A stretch of 64,000 nucleotides of DNA from Batillaria attramentaria (GCA_018292915.2 JACVVK020000220.1:503001-567000); one strand, 5' to 3'. Shown: positions 34,211 to 46,760, counted from the stretch's first letter. Notes: generated by a model not told the origin, from the letters alone. Translations and numbers: made by a program.

Positions 34211-35535
34211 CTGTGTGTGTGTGTCCGCAGTAAACCTTAACATTGGCATTTTCTCAGAATCTACAAATAGCAGAAGCACCAAACTTGGCATGATGATAGA
34301 CAGCCATAAGACCTTTCAATCCATACCATATTGATTGACCTTGACCCAAGGTCAAGGCCACTAAAGCTGTCTGTTTAGAAATATTGCATTGGCAATTTCT
34401 CAGAATCTAGGAAAGCCAGAGACATCAGACTTTGCATGGTGATAGACATTGACAACAACTTTACTGACATACCTGTATTCAGTGACTTTGAGTCAAGGTC
34501 AAGCTGTTTGGCGGAAAACCATCCAAAACCTTAACATTGGCATTTTCTCAGAAACAATGAACAGCAGAGGCACCAAACTTGGTTTGCTGATAGACATCCA
34601 TAAGACCTTTCATAACATATCATACTGATTGACCTTGATCCAAGGTCAAGGTCACTAAAGCTGTCTGTTTGGAACTTTTACATTGGCATTTTCTCAGAAT
34701 TCAGAAAAGCAAGAGACATCAAACTTTGCATGATTACAGACATTGGCAACACCTTTACACACATACCTGTATTCAGTGACTTTGAGTCAAGGTCAAGGTC
34801 ATACAAGCTGTTTGCAGAAAAGTTTCCAAAACCATAACATTGGCATTTTCTCAGAAACAATAAACAGCAGAAACAACAAACCTGGCCTGGTGATGGACAG
34901 CAGTAAGACCTCCCAATACATACCATTTTGAATGACCTTGGCTGAAGGTCAAGGACATTAAAGCTGTCTCATTGGAAATTTATAATTGCCATTTTCTCAC
35001 AATCTAGGGGTATAAGAGGCATCAAACTTTGCGTAGTGATAGACATTGACAAAACCTGTACCGGCATACTTGTATTCAATTTCCTTGAGTCAAGGTCAAG
35101 GCCATTCAAGACGTTTTGCCGAAACTTTAACGTTAGCATTTTCTTGGAAACAACAAACGGCAGTGGCACCAAACAAGGCACAATGATAGAAAGAAATGAG
35201 ACTTATGCAGACATACCCTTTTGAATGACCTTGACTCAAGGTCATTACAGCTGTCTGTTGTGAAACTTTACATTACCATTCGTACAGAAACTACAAAACT
35301 AGAACTATCAAACTTGGCATAATGATAGTCATTGATAAGCTCTCACAGACCTCATTCGAATGACCTTGACCCAAGGTCAAGGTCATACAAGCTGTCCTGG
35401 GAAAACTGTTATATTGCCATTTTCCGTTTTCTTAGGAACTGTGAACACAAGAGACACCTTCAGGGTAGACAGTGATAAGAGTTTTACAAACATACTCTTT
35501 TGAATGACCTTGACCCATCTCACAAGTGAGCCAAA
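34044..35535. mobile_element. element with about nine 147-bp satellite units and inverted ends
   Basis: Unit starts marked by CATTGGCATTTTCTCAGAA-like sequence recur at about 34236, 34387, 34534, 34681, 34836, 34981, 35129, 35269 and 35410. Most units also contain TGACCTTGA and/or TCAAGGTCA. The left end (TTTTTGGCTAACTTGTG) and right end (CTCACAAGTGAGCCAAA, about 35518) are inverted relative to each other. A solo copy of the left end lies near 2340-2372 in gene A. No protein is encoded. Confidence 0.75.
34101..34224. repeat. (TG)n microsatellite with TCTG interruptions
   Basis: TG array of about 124 bases placed between the terminal sequence at 34047 and the first satellite unit. Confidence 0.98.
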
Positions 35536-36357
35536 GAGGCTTTGCTCCTCTAGTTTTAAAACAAGCAGTCACTTGTGACATGATCATGACTTTGAACAAT
35601 CACAATGATACAGACAGAACATCTACCATCCTTGCATGGATTTTACCAAAGGGACAGAGTGTCATAATTATTCTCCCCGGGTGTAACAGTTGTCGTATGT
35701 TTTGTTTTTAAGCGAGAAGCGAGCTTGACAATAAGGTGGTGGTCGAAGGCCAGGCAGGTTCTTCCGAAATTGCAAGCAAATAGATAAGGACGAAAGCGCT
35801 AAAATTAGCAGTGCAATCATATTTCATACAGAGAAAAAACATTAAACATCACGATTAGTTAAAGATTACAAATTCACTGCGTACTCTTCCTCAATTATCA
35901 ACAAGTAAGGAGAATACATACAGGTAGAACACCTGCCTCCCTCTGACAGTATGAATTATTTCCGTCTTCTTTGACTCAGTATTATAATAATAATCATTAA
36001 CATTAATAATGATTTACATCTATTTCAATCGTCTTTTCTGTATAGGCAGAAAGTATGCGAATGTTAGTTTGCTAAGGCTGCTCACAAGGACTGGTGCACA
36101 AGTTTCTTTGTGCTGTACATAATGAAAACGTTTTCTACTTCCTACAAAGTTTCTATCAATTTAATTTGTGGATACATAATCATGAATGTTCATTCCTAAT
36201 CACTACCATTAATTTGAATAGGGGATGAAAGTCATGCTGATAAGGAAAACCATGGGACATGATAACTGTATAGTTGTCAAGAATAGTCTAGTGGTGGATG
36301 AAAACCCTATACCCCAGCTGTCTTAAGTTTCACTGTGTGAATTCTTTTTTTCTACAG

Positions 36358-36661
36358 GTGTCTATAAATTCTACTTCCCAGCTGTTACTGGCCTAGTGTA
36401 TATGGCTCAGGTAAACGCACGCCTTTCCCTTCCCTTTCATTTTTTTTTTTTGGGGGGGCAAAGTGGCCCAGGAATCGTGTGCCAGAATACACACGTTCAT
36501 GGGACGTGCTACGACCAGACACAGCCAAATGTTAACATGCGTGTCAGACTCGGGGACCTACTTGCTGACGAAAGTTACCGAGATAAGCGACACCACCACT
36601 TGGTTCTGGTGGACTGGCGGAGACGACAAAAAGGGAAGCGTACTGGCTTTCAACGTCACCG
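36358..36661 (+). pseudogene. frameshifted family-2 domain-1 exon (relic)
   Basis: After a good acceptor (TTCTACAG) the translation starts YKFYFPAVTG, VYMAQ and SLPFHF, matching the start of domain 1 in genes B (FKFPSLTG, VALPF) and E (FPSLNE, VKIPF). The middle of the domain is replaced by T11G7. Then CQNTHVHGTC matches the Cys-x(7)-GxC region. A frameshift near 36520-36540 moves the homology to another frame: TCVSDSGTYLLTKVT, TTTWFWWTG and AFNVT, which correspond to the KTV, WxW and FNVT blocks of E. It ends at a donor ACCG|GTAAAT, as in E (ACGT|GTAAAA). Its length of 304 is not a multiple of 3. It lies on the plus strand, opposite to B and E. Confidence 0.75.
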
Positions 36662-37439
36662 GTAAATCCCCACCCCCACCCCTCTCTCTCTCTCTCTCTC
36701 TCTGAACACACGAGACTGACACCGGACCCCGACTTCGGTACACGTTTGTTATACGACAAAACCCCGCCAAGGCAGACCAAGTAAGCCGGGCGCATTATCA
36801 GCATTATCAAAGGCAAAAATGGGTTGAGTTTTGCGTGAATTGGTCGGAGTTTCTTAGCAAAGTAAACTCGATTTCTATTGATTAGGAAGAGCATTAGTGC
36901 TAAACGACCCTTGGAGTTATTTGTGCATACGCCCTAGCATGAATATTATGTCGCATTTATTTCGCTGAACAGTAACATCCGCGTTCGTTGCAATCATTCA
37001 AGCCGCACAAAGCGGGTGAAGTGAAGTGGATAGCGGTTAGCTAGGCGGGGTCGTATGAGTAGGAGTGGGCGCATATCTGCGGAAATACGAGCGTAGGCAG
37101 GTTATGAGCCTCACACAATGAACGGATTGTATGTCGACTGCAAACCCGACTGTCCTTACAGGCGTGCTCACGACACAACTCCCCTCATAGCTTCCCCCTT
37201 CCCAATTTGCTAGACCCCTGTTCAAGGCGTGCACGGCGATTCAATTGTTTTCAGTGCTGTGGACACACGGAAACATTTGTTTCACAGCTGGGTGTTGCAA
37301 TACGGATGAAGATAGAAGAAAAGTGATAGAAGAACAGTTCAAGAAATGTTAGCCCACAGTCAACTTTCATATCACCGTGACCTGCATTATATAGAGAAGC
37401 ATAGGTGAAACCTGTTTGTAACGCACATATGCAGTAAAG

Positions 37440-37444
<5 letters not shown>

Positions 37445-37527
<83 letters not shown>
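37445..37527. repeat. (TC)n(AC)n microsatellite
   Basis: TC array followed by an AC array. Confidence 0.98.
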
Positions 37528-37530
<3 letters not shown>

Positions 37531-37690
37531 CAAGCTGATCTACGTAACGAGTATATTCCAAAGAAATTCTCTAGATATCCATCACAGTTCAGGTTTTCGG
37601 TGCTGATGGCCGACAGTTGTCAGGAATTGACGAGAAACCTTGCCTGTTATGTTTATAAAGCGACTGAACTGTTGAAGTGTCAAAGAAGTA

Positions 37691-37866
37691 TCGAGGTGGG
37701 TTGGTGTATGGGAGTCTAACGTCCTTTTCCACCACGAATGGGTGATGTCAAAGACGGTTCAACGAGAAAAAAGGCAGCACAAATATTTGGCCCCAGCCGG
37801 GAATCGAACTCAAGACCCGAGCATTGAAAGTCCAACGCTCTACCATTCGGCTATCCCGCCTTCCCC
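37691..37866 (-). mobile_element. tRNA-derived SINE, reverse orientation
   Basis: Full-length reverse copy: tail (GAGTCTAACGTCCTTTTCCACC), body (CAACGAGAAAAAGGC) and head with GGAATCGAACTC and CTCTACCATTCGGCTATCC. Confidence 0.88.
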
Positions 37867-38457
37867 GAAGGACGGGAGACATTGCACGTTTAGGCTTTAA
37901 AGCAACAATTTTCTTCGGGGTTTGCCACTATTAAGCATGCTGATATCATTGAAGTACTGGGAGGTGCTTATTGGACGTAATTCCGAAGGTCTAAGCCTGA
38001 ATCATCCACCAGATAATATCGGGTATCTCAGCCATTACGTAAAGCACGTTTGTTCTGGCGTGGCCATTTTGATTACCTCAGATCTGAATCTGGCAAAATC
38101 TGCGTCAAAGTCATGAATACTGCTGTACACAATCTTTGCGAGTGAAGACATAAAATCAGTGGTGCTTTCTTTTCTGAAACAAATAAAATGATTAGTTTTA
38201 TTTACATACAGAGGTTTTGCACTGAAATTCACTTGCTTCTCAAAAGAAAACCACTACACCCTGTGATAAGTAGTAGAAGACTTTCCCATTAATTCTTTTG
38301 GTGAGTTTTACGAAACGCGACAAAAGAAAGACAACATTGTTTGATTGAAAAGATTTGTTGTTGTTGTTGTTGTTTGCTATATTTTCTATTAGTACGTTTT
38401 TACGTCTTACCGCATCATGCTTACGTCTTGTTTTGTTTCTGGTGTGTATAACTGAAT

Positions 38458-38527
38458 TATTATTATTGTCCCAAATAGCACATGCACCCGGATCATATTC
38501 TGTAGCACAGTTGTACCACTGAGCTAT
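38458..38527 (-). mobile_element. tRNA-like SINE head fragment (candidate)
   Basis: The minus strand reads TAGCTCAGTGGTACAACTGTG, a good A-box, followed by a GATCCGGGTGC region where a B-box would be. Too decayed to be a functional tRNA gene. It may be the head of a different SINE family. Confidence 0.35.
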
Positions 38528-38711
38528 GACGTATCGGTGTTTTTTTCCAGCTTCCATATCTGAGGAAGGCTTTTGACTTGAGCTACTAGTAACATAATTC
38601 GTGAACAGCAGAACTCTTTCAGCCCTGTAATTGCATAATGCAGGCGGCTCGGGTACAAATCTTTTTTAAGAAAAATATTTTGTAGTCCAGCAGGAGAAAC
38701 AAATCTCTTAC

Positions 38712-38813
38712 ACATTTCTTTTCGATCAAAATCAAATGTAATGTTCTTCAAGTCGTTGTCGCCAAATTTGCGTGTTGTATTTGCAACAGAGAAAGTGAGC
38801 AAAACAACTGACC
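38712..38813 (-). CDS. candidate half Ig exon on the minus strand
   Basis: On the minus strand an acceptor (CTTTCTTCAAG) at 38814 and a donor (GTAAGA) at 38711 bracket 102 bases. The frame is open in phase 1 to phase 1, the same phases as the receptor Ig exons. The peptide starts GSVVLLTFSVANTT and contains KNITFDF, resembling the B-C strand half of family-1 Ig domains but without the B-strand Cys. Sequence just 3' on the minus strand (RLHYAITGLKEFCC) could be a decayed second half. Weak: it may be chance. Confidence 0.25.
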
Positions 38814-38889
38814 CTTGAAGAAAGTTTTTAACATGTGTCATGGCGACATCATAATCGGAATTTCACTCTGTTATATGTGTATGTCATAT

Positions 38890-39918
38890 TTCTGCGATGT
38901 TACGTACACCTGTTGGTATGATGGGGGTGGATACGTATATTATTGTCTACCATATGGGTATGAAAACGACGACAACAACGTTAAGACACTCTGAAGTTTG
39001 GGGTATACAGACGAATCTAAAGCCTATAGAAGCTGTATATTTATTCGCCCTAAAGAGATTTCTGAATGTAAGCTTTAGAACACCTAATACACTTGTTTAT
39101 GGAGAATGCGGGAGATATCCACTGTATGTTAATGTTTATGTTAAGTGTATTAAGTACTGGCTGCGCTTACTGAGCATGCCTCACAATAGATTGCCTCAAA
39201 AAGCTTATAATATGCTCTTGGACATGCATAATCAAAACAAAAATACTTGGGCTTCCTCCATCTGTTTTTTGTTGTATCGTTATGGCTTTGCTTTTGTGTG
39301 GCAAAGTCAGGGTGTTGGCGATCCAAAACATTTTCTTTCAGTATTCAAATGTAGGCTGCAGGAATGTTACCAGCAAGATTGGCACTTTGATATATCAACA
39401 AAGGAGCGTTTTGATTTCTTCCATTCATTTAAGTCTACTTGGTCACTGAGTTCACTGTTCAGTCATGTACAGAGCCACATCATTCGAACTTGCCTGATAA
39501 GGTTCAGGTTTGGCGTCTCACCGATTAAAGTTCATAGTCTGCGTTACCCCGGAGTAAAATATGCCCACTATGTCAGCTTGAGATAGAAGACGAATTACAT
39601 TTTCTTTTATACTGTCCTAGTCTTTCAGATATCCGTACCCGATTTATTCCTAGAAAATTTTGGAACCATCCATGCAGCTTTCGACTTACTTTGTTAATGG
39701 CCTCAAGCAACTACTATACAGTTAAGAACCTGGCATTATATATTTTTCTAGCGTTAAGAAAAAGACAACAGTTGCTCAGCTGAGTGATATATTTTATTTT
39801 GCACTTTGGTTATTTCCTGTTTCCAAGTATTGTTGTGAATAAGAATGTCTGGTTGTCACTCTCAACTTTGAATGGGCCTAAGGCATAGCAATAAACAATT
39901 CTGATTCTGATTCTGACA
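38890..39918 (+). mobile_element. LINE 3' fragment with reverse-transcriptase C-terminus
   Basis: An open frame from about 38990 to 39586 encodes the C-terminal region of a non-LTR retrotransposon ORF2, with stretches such as FRTPNTLVYGECGRYPLYV, KYWLRLL, FVWQSQGVG and RFRFGVSPIKVHSLRY. A single frameshift near 39550 separates it from CPLCQLEIEDELHFLLYCP, the zinc-binding end, and a stop at 39781-39783. The 3' UTR ends in repeated TTCTGA units at about 39898-39917, a CR1-like type of tail. It is 5'-truncated, as LINE copies usually are, and not a host gene. Confidence 0.88.
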
Positions 39919-41444
39919 CACTGACTGGTATTTCTTTTCAATGGCTATTCGACGCATGCCCCTAATGTACATGTCACATCCGGTATGATGGTCATATCGG
40001 AGTTTCCCGCTCTTACTCACTGAAAAGCCATGACAGAGGGCCAACACGAAACGGTAGGCATATTTACAACAGTTTGAAATTCATGATATATTAGTATAAT
40101 GTGATCTCTTGAAATTTTTGTTGCTTTTAAAATGTTTCGTTTTAAGCAAATCACAGAATAACGGAGGAAAATATCATTTCTTTACCAATTTACCTTACAT
40201 GGATAACGACAACATCATAGTACCCCCCCCCCCCCCCCCCGGCCTCTACACACACACACACACACTTTCTCTTTAGCCTAACATTACATCTAATTCACTC
40301 GAACGAAACTTCTTTTTTGTCTTTCTCCTCAGTATCATTGCCTGGTTCGCTTTCAAAGAGCCAAACAAATGTATGAAAGCAAAGGAGTATCGAAGTGAAC
40401 AGTGCGTGGTCCGCTTTTGGGAGGAAGGGCCCACGCCGTCCCCACATCACCTACAGTGATGACTTTGGTTCTGAAAAGAGCAGGTTCTCAGTTTAACAGT
40501 GACACAGCGGCTCCTTCAATGACGGAAGCTGCCGAACTTTTAAAGTGTCGAAGGACGCGAGGGCGGGTTGGTGTTTAAGAGTTTAACGTCCTTGTCCACC
40601 ACGTGTGGGTGATATCAAAGACGAGCCAACGAGAAAAAGGCCAGCACAAACATTTGGCCCCGTCCGGGAATCGAACTCACGACCCGAGCATTGAAAGTTC
40701 AGCGCTCTACCATGCGACTATCCCGGCTCCCTCGACGAACGGGAGACATCCTGCATGAAAACACTCGGTTCCATTAAAATTTTTACCAAGCTAGCGTGTA
40801 TAATACAGACGTTCACAGCAGACGGAGTTAAGTGCCAAATCCTCTATACTTCTGTGTTTTTGTCTTGTGTACAGACAGTACAAACGCCCTGTGTAAAGAT
40901 ATTTCACTCAAAATGTGTATAGAAATGGAAGGAGAATAGTTCTTTTGTAGTTACGGTTATCCTTTGATTGTCTGAAAACAACAAAAACAAAAACAGCAAC
41001 AAGGTAAAGTCAAGAATAATTATTTGTCTCTGGAAACAGAGATTAACCTAACGCCCAAAGCTGACAGCGGATACTAAACCGACCGCTTACTGTCATCATG
41101 CAACACACACGTTCAAATGACTAGATTTTTACTAACTCATGAAAAGGCCAACTACCAAGACTATGAACGTGCGCACCGAGCCAATCGTACAAGCAACATA
41201 CGCGCACACACACACACACACACGCACGCACGCACGCACTGTGGCTTGAGTCTGCCACTTATTATACGCACACGTAATATTTTCGGGGTTTTCCACTATT
41301 AAGCATGCTGACATCATCGAGGCACTGGGAGGTGCTTACTGGTGCAGCTAATTGAGTATGAATCAAAGACTAGTGGGCAATACCCCAAAACGTGTTGTAA
41401 CCGCTAAATATACGCAATGTTTTTTTTCTGTTTCAGGGCCAATC
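39919..41444. other. upstream region of receptor gene D
   Basis: Contains poly-C (about 40221-40240), a reverse SINE (40560-40735) and short CA/CACG arrays (about 41203-41240). No exon was recognised before the acceptor at 41436. Confidence 0.5.
40560..40735 (-). mobile_element. tRNA-derived SINE, reverse orientation
   Basis: Full-length reverse copy with TTTAACGTCCTTGTCCACCACG, AGACGAGCCAACGAGAAAAA and GGGAATCGAACTC, ending at CTATCCCGGCTCCC. Confidence 0.88.
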
Positions 41445-42489
41445 ATGTCTGTCACAGGCTCGCTTGCGATGGGTGATTTAATTCTCCTGTCGGTTATGTA
41501 CGTGTACACGACCGCAGGTAAATAATTATGTCCACAGAACTAAACACATCATGGCCAATCCATCTATTATGAACACATTTTCCGCTCACCCTGACAGATT
41601 CAAGCTGATACTGTATTAATTAACCCAGAATATTTACCTGCTGAATAGAGCCTATAACCTTAGTCGGAGCTGTCCACACATTGTCAGAAAAGTGTTTGAA
41701 CAGATATAGCTATTGTTGTGTGTGAGTTCATTGAATGGTAATTTAAACACGCAAGACTTATCATTATCTTGTCATTCTATCCACAGATCATGACTGAGAT
41801 GTACAGTAAGACACTGCCGACAATAACTAAGTACAGTAAATCAAGGGTCACTCGTGAAACTGTTTCCAGCAGTGAAACAATTACTAAACCGTATGACAGG
41901 AAATTCTCACTATGGTTAGCGTAACAATTTTTCCTTAATCTCTTTCAGTTTTACAAAGTTTTGTCAAGAGACATATTTCGGGTGAAGTTTTCAAATTCAT
42001 CTTTTTTTCCTTGCAGAGGGCAAAACTACATGTACAACGTCTTTAAATCATGGAGATCAGTCAGCAACAATCACATGCCATTTTGATGACGACCTATCCA
42101 AGACAAAAGATGACTTCATGGTTTTAAGATACCCAGCTGGTAATAAGCTCTTATTTCCTTTTTTCCAAAATATTAACAGTGGTCGTAAAGGCTTGGTAGC
42201 AGTGCTTTTGTTCCTACAGAGGTTAAACATGCAGTTTGAATCGCCAGAAAGGCATACAGAAATGCGTTATATTTTTCCCGTAGAACCTGGACTTAAAAAT
42301 GTAAATATCAGCTGATCTTTCGAATTAGAAAGCTCTAATTTGTATTTTGCTATGCAAGGTGCGAATGCACGTGGTCCACCTAAGTATATTTGTTGGGTTC
42401 ATCACGAGCTTATAGTCAGTTCGGCAACAGACAAACATATATTATCTCACGGTACATGTGTTTTCCTTTATTCTTCTTGTTGCGTGCGT

Positions 42490-42538
<49 letters not shown>

Positions 42539-44135
42539 GTTGCATTCCACCACTACGTCGCGTCAAACTCATTTTGTCCTCCAAAACGGAAAACTCTTTG
42601 TATTTGCGTAGAAGAAGTTGTGGCACGATCGCACTGGAGAAGTGGCACTGGGCACCGCACATGCATATTCCAAAAAGGGTACAGCTGTACCTGTAAAGCT
42701 GACCACACCACCAGGTTGCGAATCGTACGCTTGACAGAGGCATACACCGGAACGTATGTGTGTCGTCAAATACCAGATCGTGCATCTGACGTCGCCTCAT
42801 GCAGAGTTTCGTTGAATGGTACGTAGACAAAATGATTCATGTTCGCCTTATTCTTTCATATTTCTATACTTCTATACTCTATGATCGCTCATGTGTTGTT
42901 TACGAACAAAATATACACATATACCTTTAGGTCACGAGTGAGTAGGTGATCAGCCGAACCGCTTGTAAACATAGCCAAGGGGAAGTAACTTTAAGAATGC
43001 CCAGTTGGCTCTGGTGATTTTCTGGTTACGGACACATTCACTTTGTATGTATTCACTACTAAGCCTGTCGTCTACGGACACATTCACTGACCACATGGCA
43101 GGAATGAGATTTAAGGCGTCACTAAGGCGGTGACGGCTAGATTGTTGCTTCTGATGTTGCAGCCGCTGGTCTATTGCTGTATGCTTAGTCTGCTTCAGAA
43201 GAACGACAATTACTATAAGAAATTTACATTTAAATCTCATGTACGAAACAACAGCAACAACAATAATAATCATCATAATCATAACAATACTAATGTTTGG
43301 AGATGTCTATCCTTGTTTGTTCTGTACGGGACGAAACTCACTCGTGCTGCTAGAAACTGTTTCTTTGTTTAGTATTTTATTTTTTCTTCTGTACAGAATC
43401 CATTCGTTGGTCGACAGTTACACAAACCAGTAGATGGTTAAACAGTGCTGCTGGCGACACAGCTAGAAGTCATGGACTTTCCAGTAAGTGCAAACACAAA
43501 TCGACATTTGTTTTTTATCATAGCATTGCGAATGTTATCTGTGCGATTGTTTACCAAATACTATTGCTATTGGTCGTCATTGACATGTTGGTTTGGTTGT
43601 TTTGTGTTTTTCTTCCCCGTCACTTTTGGGGTATAATTATCATGATCGGGGTAACGAGGAAAAAGCCAGGACAAAATCCTTCCCAGCCAGGATTAAATCT
43701 GCTGTCCAATGACCCGTCCAGCTCGATTATGTCGGTAAACGAGATTACCCAATATCATGCAGCTGACTGAAGTAGCAATATTTCACTCACTAACTAAAAG
43801 ACTTCCTTATGCTCATCAGAAGTGTCAAATGTAAAATATGCTTTGAATGCTGATCCTCCTGCTTTTGTTGTAGAAATGGCGGTAGCTGTTCTTGTTGGGC
43901 TCCCAGTTCTGTTTGCTGCAGCGTTCCTCATCTTCAGACTAAAGCGGTACGAACATGCTTTCGGGTCAATGCAAAATATATGCAGCCTCTATAATAAAGG
44001 CCAGGATGGCATGGTTTTTATTTTGGGACTTTGTAATCCACGTTTCTCGAAAGTCAATCAGATTCAAGAGCCTAAAGTTCTCCTTTGATGGTAGAAGAGT
44101 TATTTTTACCTTCGCAAAAGGTGTAGAAATATTGG

Positions 44136-44216
<81 letters not shown>

Positions 44217-44544
44217 ACTGCCCGTTTTCTCTTTCTATAATAGTAATTATAATGTGTTTTGTGGTTGTAAACTTTTGTGGTTGCTAATATTTTTATTTTT
44301 AGATATTGCACATGGAATCATAGGAATGTTCATCTTACGATATGTATCCCAACTGCTTGAACAGGCTAGGACCTTCTGCAAATAATGTTAATTAGTTAAA
44401 AAGCGGCATTGCCTGTGTTACTGATGAGGCTTTTCGTACACAGGCGAGCTGGACAGAAACAGCTTCACTGCGAATATCAACGGGGATGCAACAAGCTTCC
44501 CATTTTCATCCGAAGACGTACAAATACACATGGAAGCAGCCTGA
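41445..44544 (+). CDS. receptor gene D: one Ig domain + transmembrane + short tail
   Basis: Exons 41445-41517 (signal peptide, ILLSVMYVYTTA), 42017-42139, 42612-42818 (acceptor could be 42615 or 42618), 43397-43483, 43820-43946, possibly 44062-44090, and 44444-44544. The model gives 248 residues with phase-1 boundaries through exon 4. The Ig domain (residues 25-134) has SATITCHF, GYSC, TGTYVCR and a final ASCRVSLNG. The Cys of the family CxW motif is replaced: ARSHW here, SCSW in A. A linker exon (135-163) precedes a transmembrane segment (AVAVLVGLPVLFAAAFLIF) followed by RLKR. The 29-base exon at 44062 is the only way I found to reach the last exon in the frame ending SSEDVQIHMEAA. Reading past 43946 instead gives a stop at 44086-44088. 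The tail has no tyrosine in either form. The signal and Ig exons are firm, the 3' end is not. Confidence 0.68.
44140..44213. repeat. (TG)n microsatellite
   Basis: Uninterrupted TG array of about 74 bases in the 3' part of gene D. Confidence 0.99.
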
Positions 44545-44557
44545 GGAGGACAGAGGA

Positions 44558-44640
44558 GTGTGATGATGATGATGATGATGATGATGAAACTTTATTTATC
44601 AACGGTAAAAGTTGTAACAGAAAAGGAAGCAAAATATAAA
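44558..44640. mobile_element. (GAT)n plus shared dispersed-element tail
   Basis: (GAT)n is followed by GAAACTTTATTTATCAACGG and TAAAAGTTGTAACAG. The same arrangement occurs at 58974-59030, and its reverse complement at about 18295-18345. It lies 14 bases past gene D's stop. Confidence 0.65.
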
Positions 44641-45125
44641 AAGGTATTATGCACTAAACTACAAGAAACAAAACCATAGAGAAAATTGTCCACCAGGTCA
44701 AAACGCATTCACACACACGTACGACCTTTGTAAACACAAATCACTAATATAATACAGTCAAACACGCTTAAGCCGAACTCGCCCGGGGAATGAAAAATCG
44801 TTTCGCTTATCCGAGTTTCTGCATATCCGAGTTCGGATAAGCCAAACCTTCCCCGAGAAATTACCCTGCAGTTCGGCTTAAGCGAGTTTTTTCAGGATAA
44901 GTTGTAAAATCACTGAGAATGTTTGTAACAAGTTTTTTTAAAAAGAGAATATCTTTGCTTGCCTTTGCAACTGAAACACCAAATTGATAATTTTGCGAAA
45001 GTTTGTAGACGCGTAAGCTGCTTTTCTATGGGCAAATGTATATATGTATATGCAAATGTGTGTAATGGCAACGGTCCGAGAGAGACACGGGTCGAGCTTA
45101 TTGATTCCTGAGACAAGTAACACAG

Positions 45126-45620
<495 letters not shown>

Positions 45621-45840
45621 AGACTGCATGTTACACACTCCCTCCCCTACACACCCCAAAAGAAACAATCGTACACGCACAAATGTAATCCCGAGCTCAC
45701 ATCCTTTCGACTAGCCCATAAACCACGCCCATTGCAAATCTCCCAAAGTTACCTTTCGACCTGCCCCTCTCCTGTGCCCCTCGGCCATCCCATCTCTAAC
45801 CCTGAACCCACCACCTAATTCACGCACGCAAACTTACGGG

Positions 45841-46021
45841 GAAGGCTGTTATGGAGGGAACTCGTACAGGTCTATTTTTAGACGGTAAGGGTTAGGGTTA
45901 GCTTTAGGGTTAGGGTTTGGATAGGGTTTGAACGCGCTATCGGGCGTTTCCGGAATCCCGTGACCTCAGGTGACGTCCGTCTAAAAATAGACCTGTACGA
46001 GTTCCCTCCGTCATAGCCTTC
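45841..46021. mobile_element. hairpin MITE with TTAGGG-like spacer
   Basis: 44-base arms at 45841-45884 and 45978-46021 are inverted with about three mismatches; the core is GTACAGGTCTATTTTTAGAC. The spacer of about 93 bases contains GGGTTAGGGTTAG and TTAGGGTTAGGG, that is, short telomere-type repeats. Nested inside the pogo-like element. Confidence 0.8.
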
Positions 46022-46408
46022 ACACATATTACCACTCTTTCTGTCCAAACAATGGCGCGTGCAAAACATGTGGCACGCGTCATCAGTTTCCCGCATACTG
46101 AAAAACAGGTGACGTGTTCGTTTCCGTAGGATAATTATAGCCGTGACGAAATTTGTTTATCTTTCCGACGTGTTTTTCAAGCAAAAAATTAAAAAAAAAA
46201 AAGCCTCTCCGACAGTGTTTAGAGTTCGGCTTATCTGTCAAAAATCACGTTTGAGATATCCGTATTGAGTTAGCTATTTTTTGACAGAGTTTGGCTTATC
46301 CGAATTAGAAATAGTCTTACAAAGAGGGGGGTCTGGCGGGGAACTGGTTTTGGTTTCTGTTATCCGAGTTTTTCGCTTAAGCGTGTTTCGTTTAGGCGAG
46401 TGCAGCTG

Positions 46409-46688
46409 TACTGAATTGATGTAAAATAGAACGGATTCAAGCCTAGTACGTCAATCAAGAACACCACGACTGCTGCTATCATACAGTTTCAAGACCCCGT
46501 TTCCTCGTCCCTACACAATTCCAATCTAAAGAACAAATCTGATGGTGATGCGATTACAATAATTATGTCCAAGTAGCCATTTGTCTCTGTCTTGCCGAAA
46601 CATTACGAGGAATTGTCTTTAACCCTACTCCTTGCTGGTAGTTCTGTTCTTTGGTCAGCAGATGGAAGTAACCACTTTATCACTTCTG

Positions 46689-46760
<72 letters not shown>

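Noticed and set aside
34230..35520. CRISPR array
   Set aside because: Units of about 147 bp diverge throughout with no repeat/spacer alternation, and the DNA is animal nuclear.
38897..39586. 229-residue open frame as a host gene
   Set aside because: It is the C-terminal part of a LINE reverse-transcriptase ORF, with the zinc-binding end in another frame and a LINE-type 3' tail.
45890..45935. Telomere or chromosome end
   Set aside because: Only a few degenerate TTAGGG-like units inside a small hairpin element; interstitial.
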